This document shows positions 63,476 through 64,000 of a stretch of 64,000 nucleotides of DNA, in pieces. Origin of the DNA: Tupaia tana (taxonomy: Eukaryota; Chordata; Mammalia; Scandentia; Tupaiidae); the NCBI GenBank assembly GCA_026018925.1, contig JAKSZU010000003.1:5872367-5936366 (forward strand). The letters run 5' to 3'. A program made the position numbers and the translations under genes. The notes under the pieces were generated by a model. That model was not told the DNA's origin. It searched no databases and was given only the letters and a program-made list of their open reading frames with translations. The number at the start of each line of letters is the position of its first letter. Position 1 is the stretch's first letter.

Positions 63476-63780
63476 GCATTCTGGAACGCGTAGTCCCGGA
63501 GCGCCCCTTTTCAAGAAGGTTGTGAGCACAGAAAAGGAACCACAAGAGCGAGGCATACTGGGAACCGCGGCGCCACGGCAGGGACGCCCGGAAAGCGGAC
63601 ACGCGATGCTTCCTGGGACTTGTAGTCCAGGATTCGCCTCCGTGGTCGAACCCGAGTCCCCGGACTCGAGTGCTGCAGAGAGCCTGAGCGCAGCCTGCTG
63701 GGTGTCGTAGTCTTCTTGTCCGCGGCTCCGGGCATTACTGGGAGGCATGGCCGTCCCTGAACTACAAGCCCCAGAAGCCC
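63476..63780. promoter_or_regulatory. cluster of ZNF143/THAP11-like (ACTACA-TCCCA) motifs upstream of CDK5
   Basis: Motif-like words in about 305 bases: 'gcattctggaacgcgtagtc' (63476), 'gcatactgggaa' (63553), 'cttcctgggacttgtagtcc' (63609), 'gctgggtgtcgtagtc' (63697), 'gcattactgggaggcat' (63732) and 'aactacaagccccagaagcc' (63760). Most match the reverse complement of the SBS motif; the last is in forward orientation. Confidence 0.75.
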
Positions 63781-63893
63781 CTGCAAAGGCAGGAGCGCGG
63801 GGCGGGGCCGGAGGCCGGGGTGCCGCCTCCTCTGCAACGCCGCGGCCAGAGTGTTAGAATCGAGGGCCCGCAGGGGTCCCCGCGGCCGCCGCG

Positions 63894-63930
63894 ATGCAGA
63901 AATACGAGAAACTGGAGAAGATTGGGGAAG
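63894..63930 (+). CDS. CDK5: CDK5, cyclin-dependent kinase 5 (first coding exon only)
   Basis: ATG at 63894 in a GCCGCGATGC context encodes MQKYEKLEKIGE plus the first base of a Gly codon. A GTAACG donor follows at 63931. This is the start of CDK5, including the beginning of the glycine-rich ATP loop (IGEG). The rest of the kinase is beyond the right edge. CDK5 is the p35/p39-activated proline-directed kinase of neurons. The ATG lies about 110 bases after the motif cluster and opens toward the window edge, head to head with SLC4A2. Confidence 0.95.
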
Positions 63931-64000
63931 GTAACGGAACCACGAGATGCTCCTGCAAGGTCTTCTTCCGTGGACCCTTCAGTATTCCTGCAGCTCTGGC

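Noticed and set aside
1-64000. GBX1, ASIC3 or ABCB8, the next neighbours in the human block
   Set aside because: No homeobox, sodium-channel or ABC-transporter exon was found. They should lie beyond the window edges.
1-64000. CRISPR arrays, prokaryotic operons, phage or transferred DNA
   Set aside because: The window is entirely spliced mammalian genes, CpG islands and SINEs. The tandem repeats lack spacer structure.

Overview
This is a gene-dense piece of a placental mammal nuclear genome. Gene content, order and orientation match the segment of human 7q36.1 that carries AGAP3, TMUB1, FASTK, SLC4A2 and CDK5, here read from the opposite strand. All genes are spliced. I placed exon borders by eye from GT/AG dinucleotides, reading phase and remembered family proteins. 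The intronic DNA is packed with tRNA-headed SINEs of a kind that is not primate Alu, rodent B1/B2, carnivore, rabbit or horse. 7SL-derived (Alu-like) fragments are also present. Together these point to a non-primate euarchontan; a colugo (Dermoptera) is my best guess, but I could not test it.

Layout: (1) 1-36,611, minus strand, AGAP3. The canonical first exon is at 36,281-36,611, an alternative first coding exon lies at 7,306-8,203, and exons 2-8 (the GTPase-like domain and linker) at 6,099-2,762. The PH, ArfGAP and ankyrin exons lie off the left edge. Intron 1 (about 30 kb) holds about 40 SINE insertions, several nested, plus an RPS24 retropseudogene and a 56-bp minisatellite. (2) 40.6-43.4 kb, plus strand, TMUB1 (246 aa), with a ZNF143-type promoter site and a short upstream ORF. 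(3) 43.7-47.7 kb, plus strand, FASTK (549 aa, 10 coding exons). (4) 59.8-47.9 kb, minus strand, SLC4A2/AE2 (1235 aa, 22 coding exons), with the two liver-type alternative first exons AE2b1 and AE2b2 in intron 2 and a likely non-coding exon 1 near 61.83 kb. FASTK and SLC4A2 converge tail to tail within about 100 bp. (5) 63,894 to the right edge, plus strand, the first coding exon of CDK5, preceded by a cluster of about six ZNF143/THAP11-like ACTACA motifs.

The genes form no pathway. They are a conserved syntenic cluster of mostly housekeeping or broadly expressed genes with CpG-island promoters: vesicle and receptor trafficking (AGAP3), ubiquitin-like/ERAD biology (TMUB1), mitochondrial RNA handling (FASTK), chloride/bicarbonate exchange (SLC4A2) and a neuronal kinase (CDK5). 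I found no new biological system. The most informative unusual items are repeated SINE insertions at the same target site, an Alu-like dimer in a non-primate context, the ZNF143-motif cluster at CDK5, the TMUB1 uORF and the alternative AGAP3 first exon.
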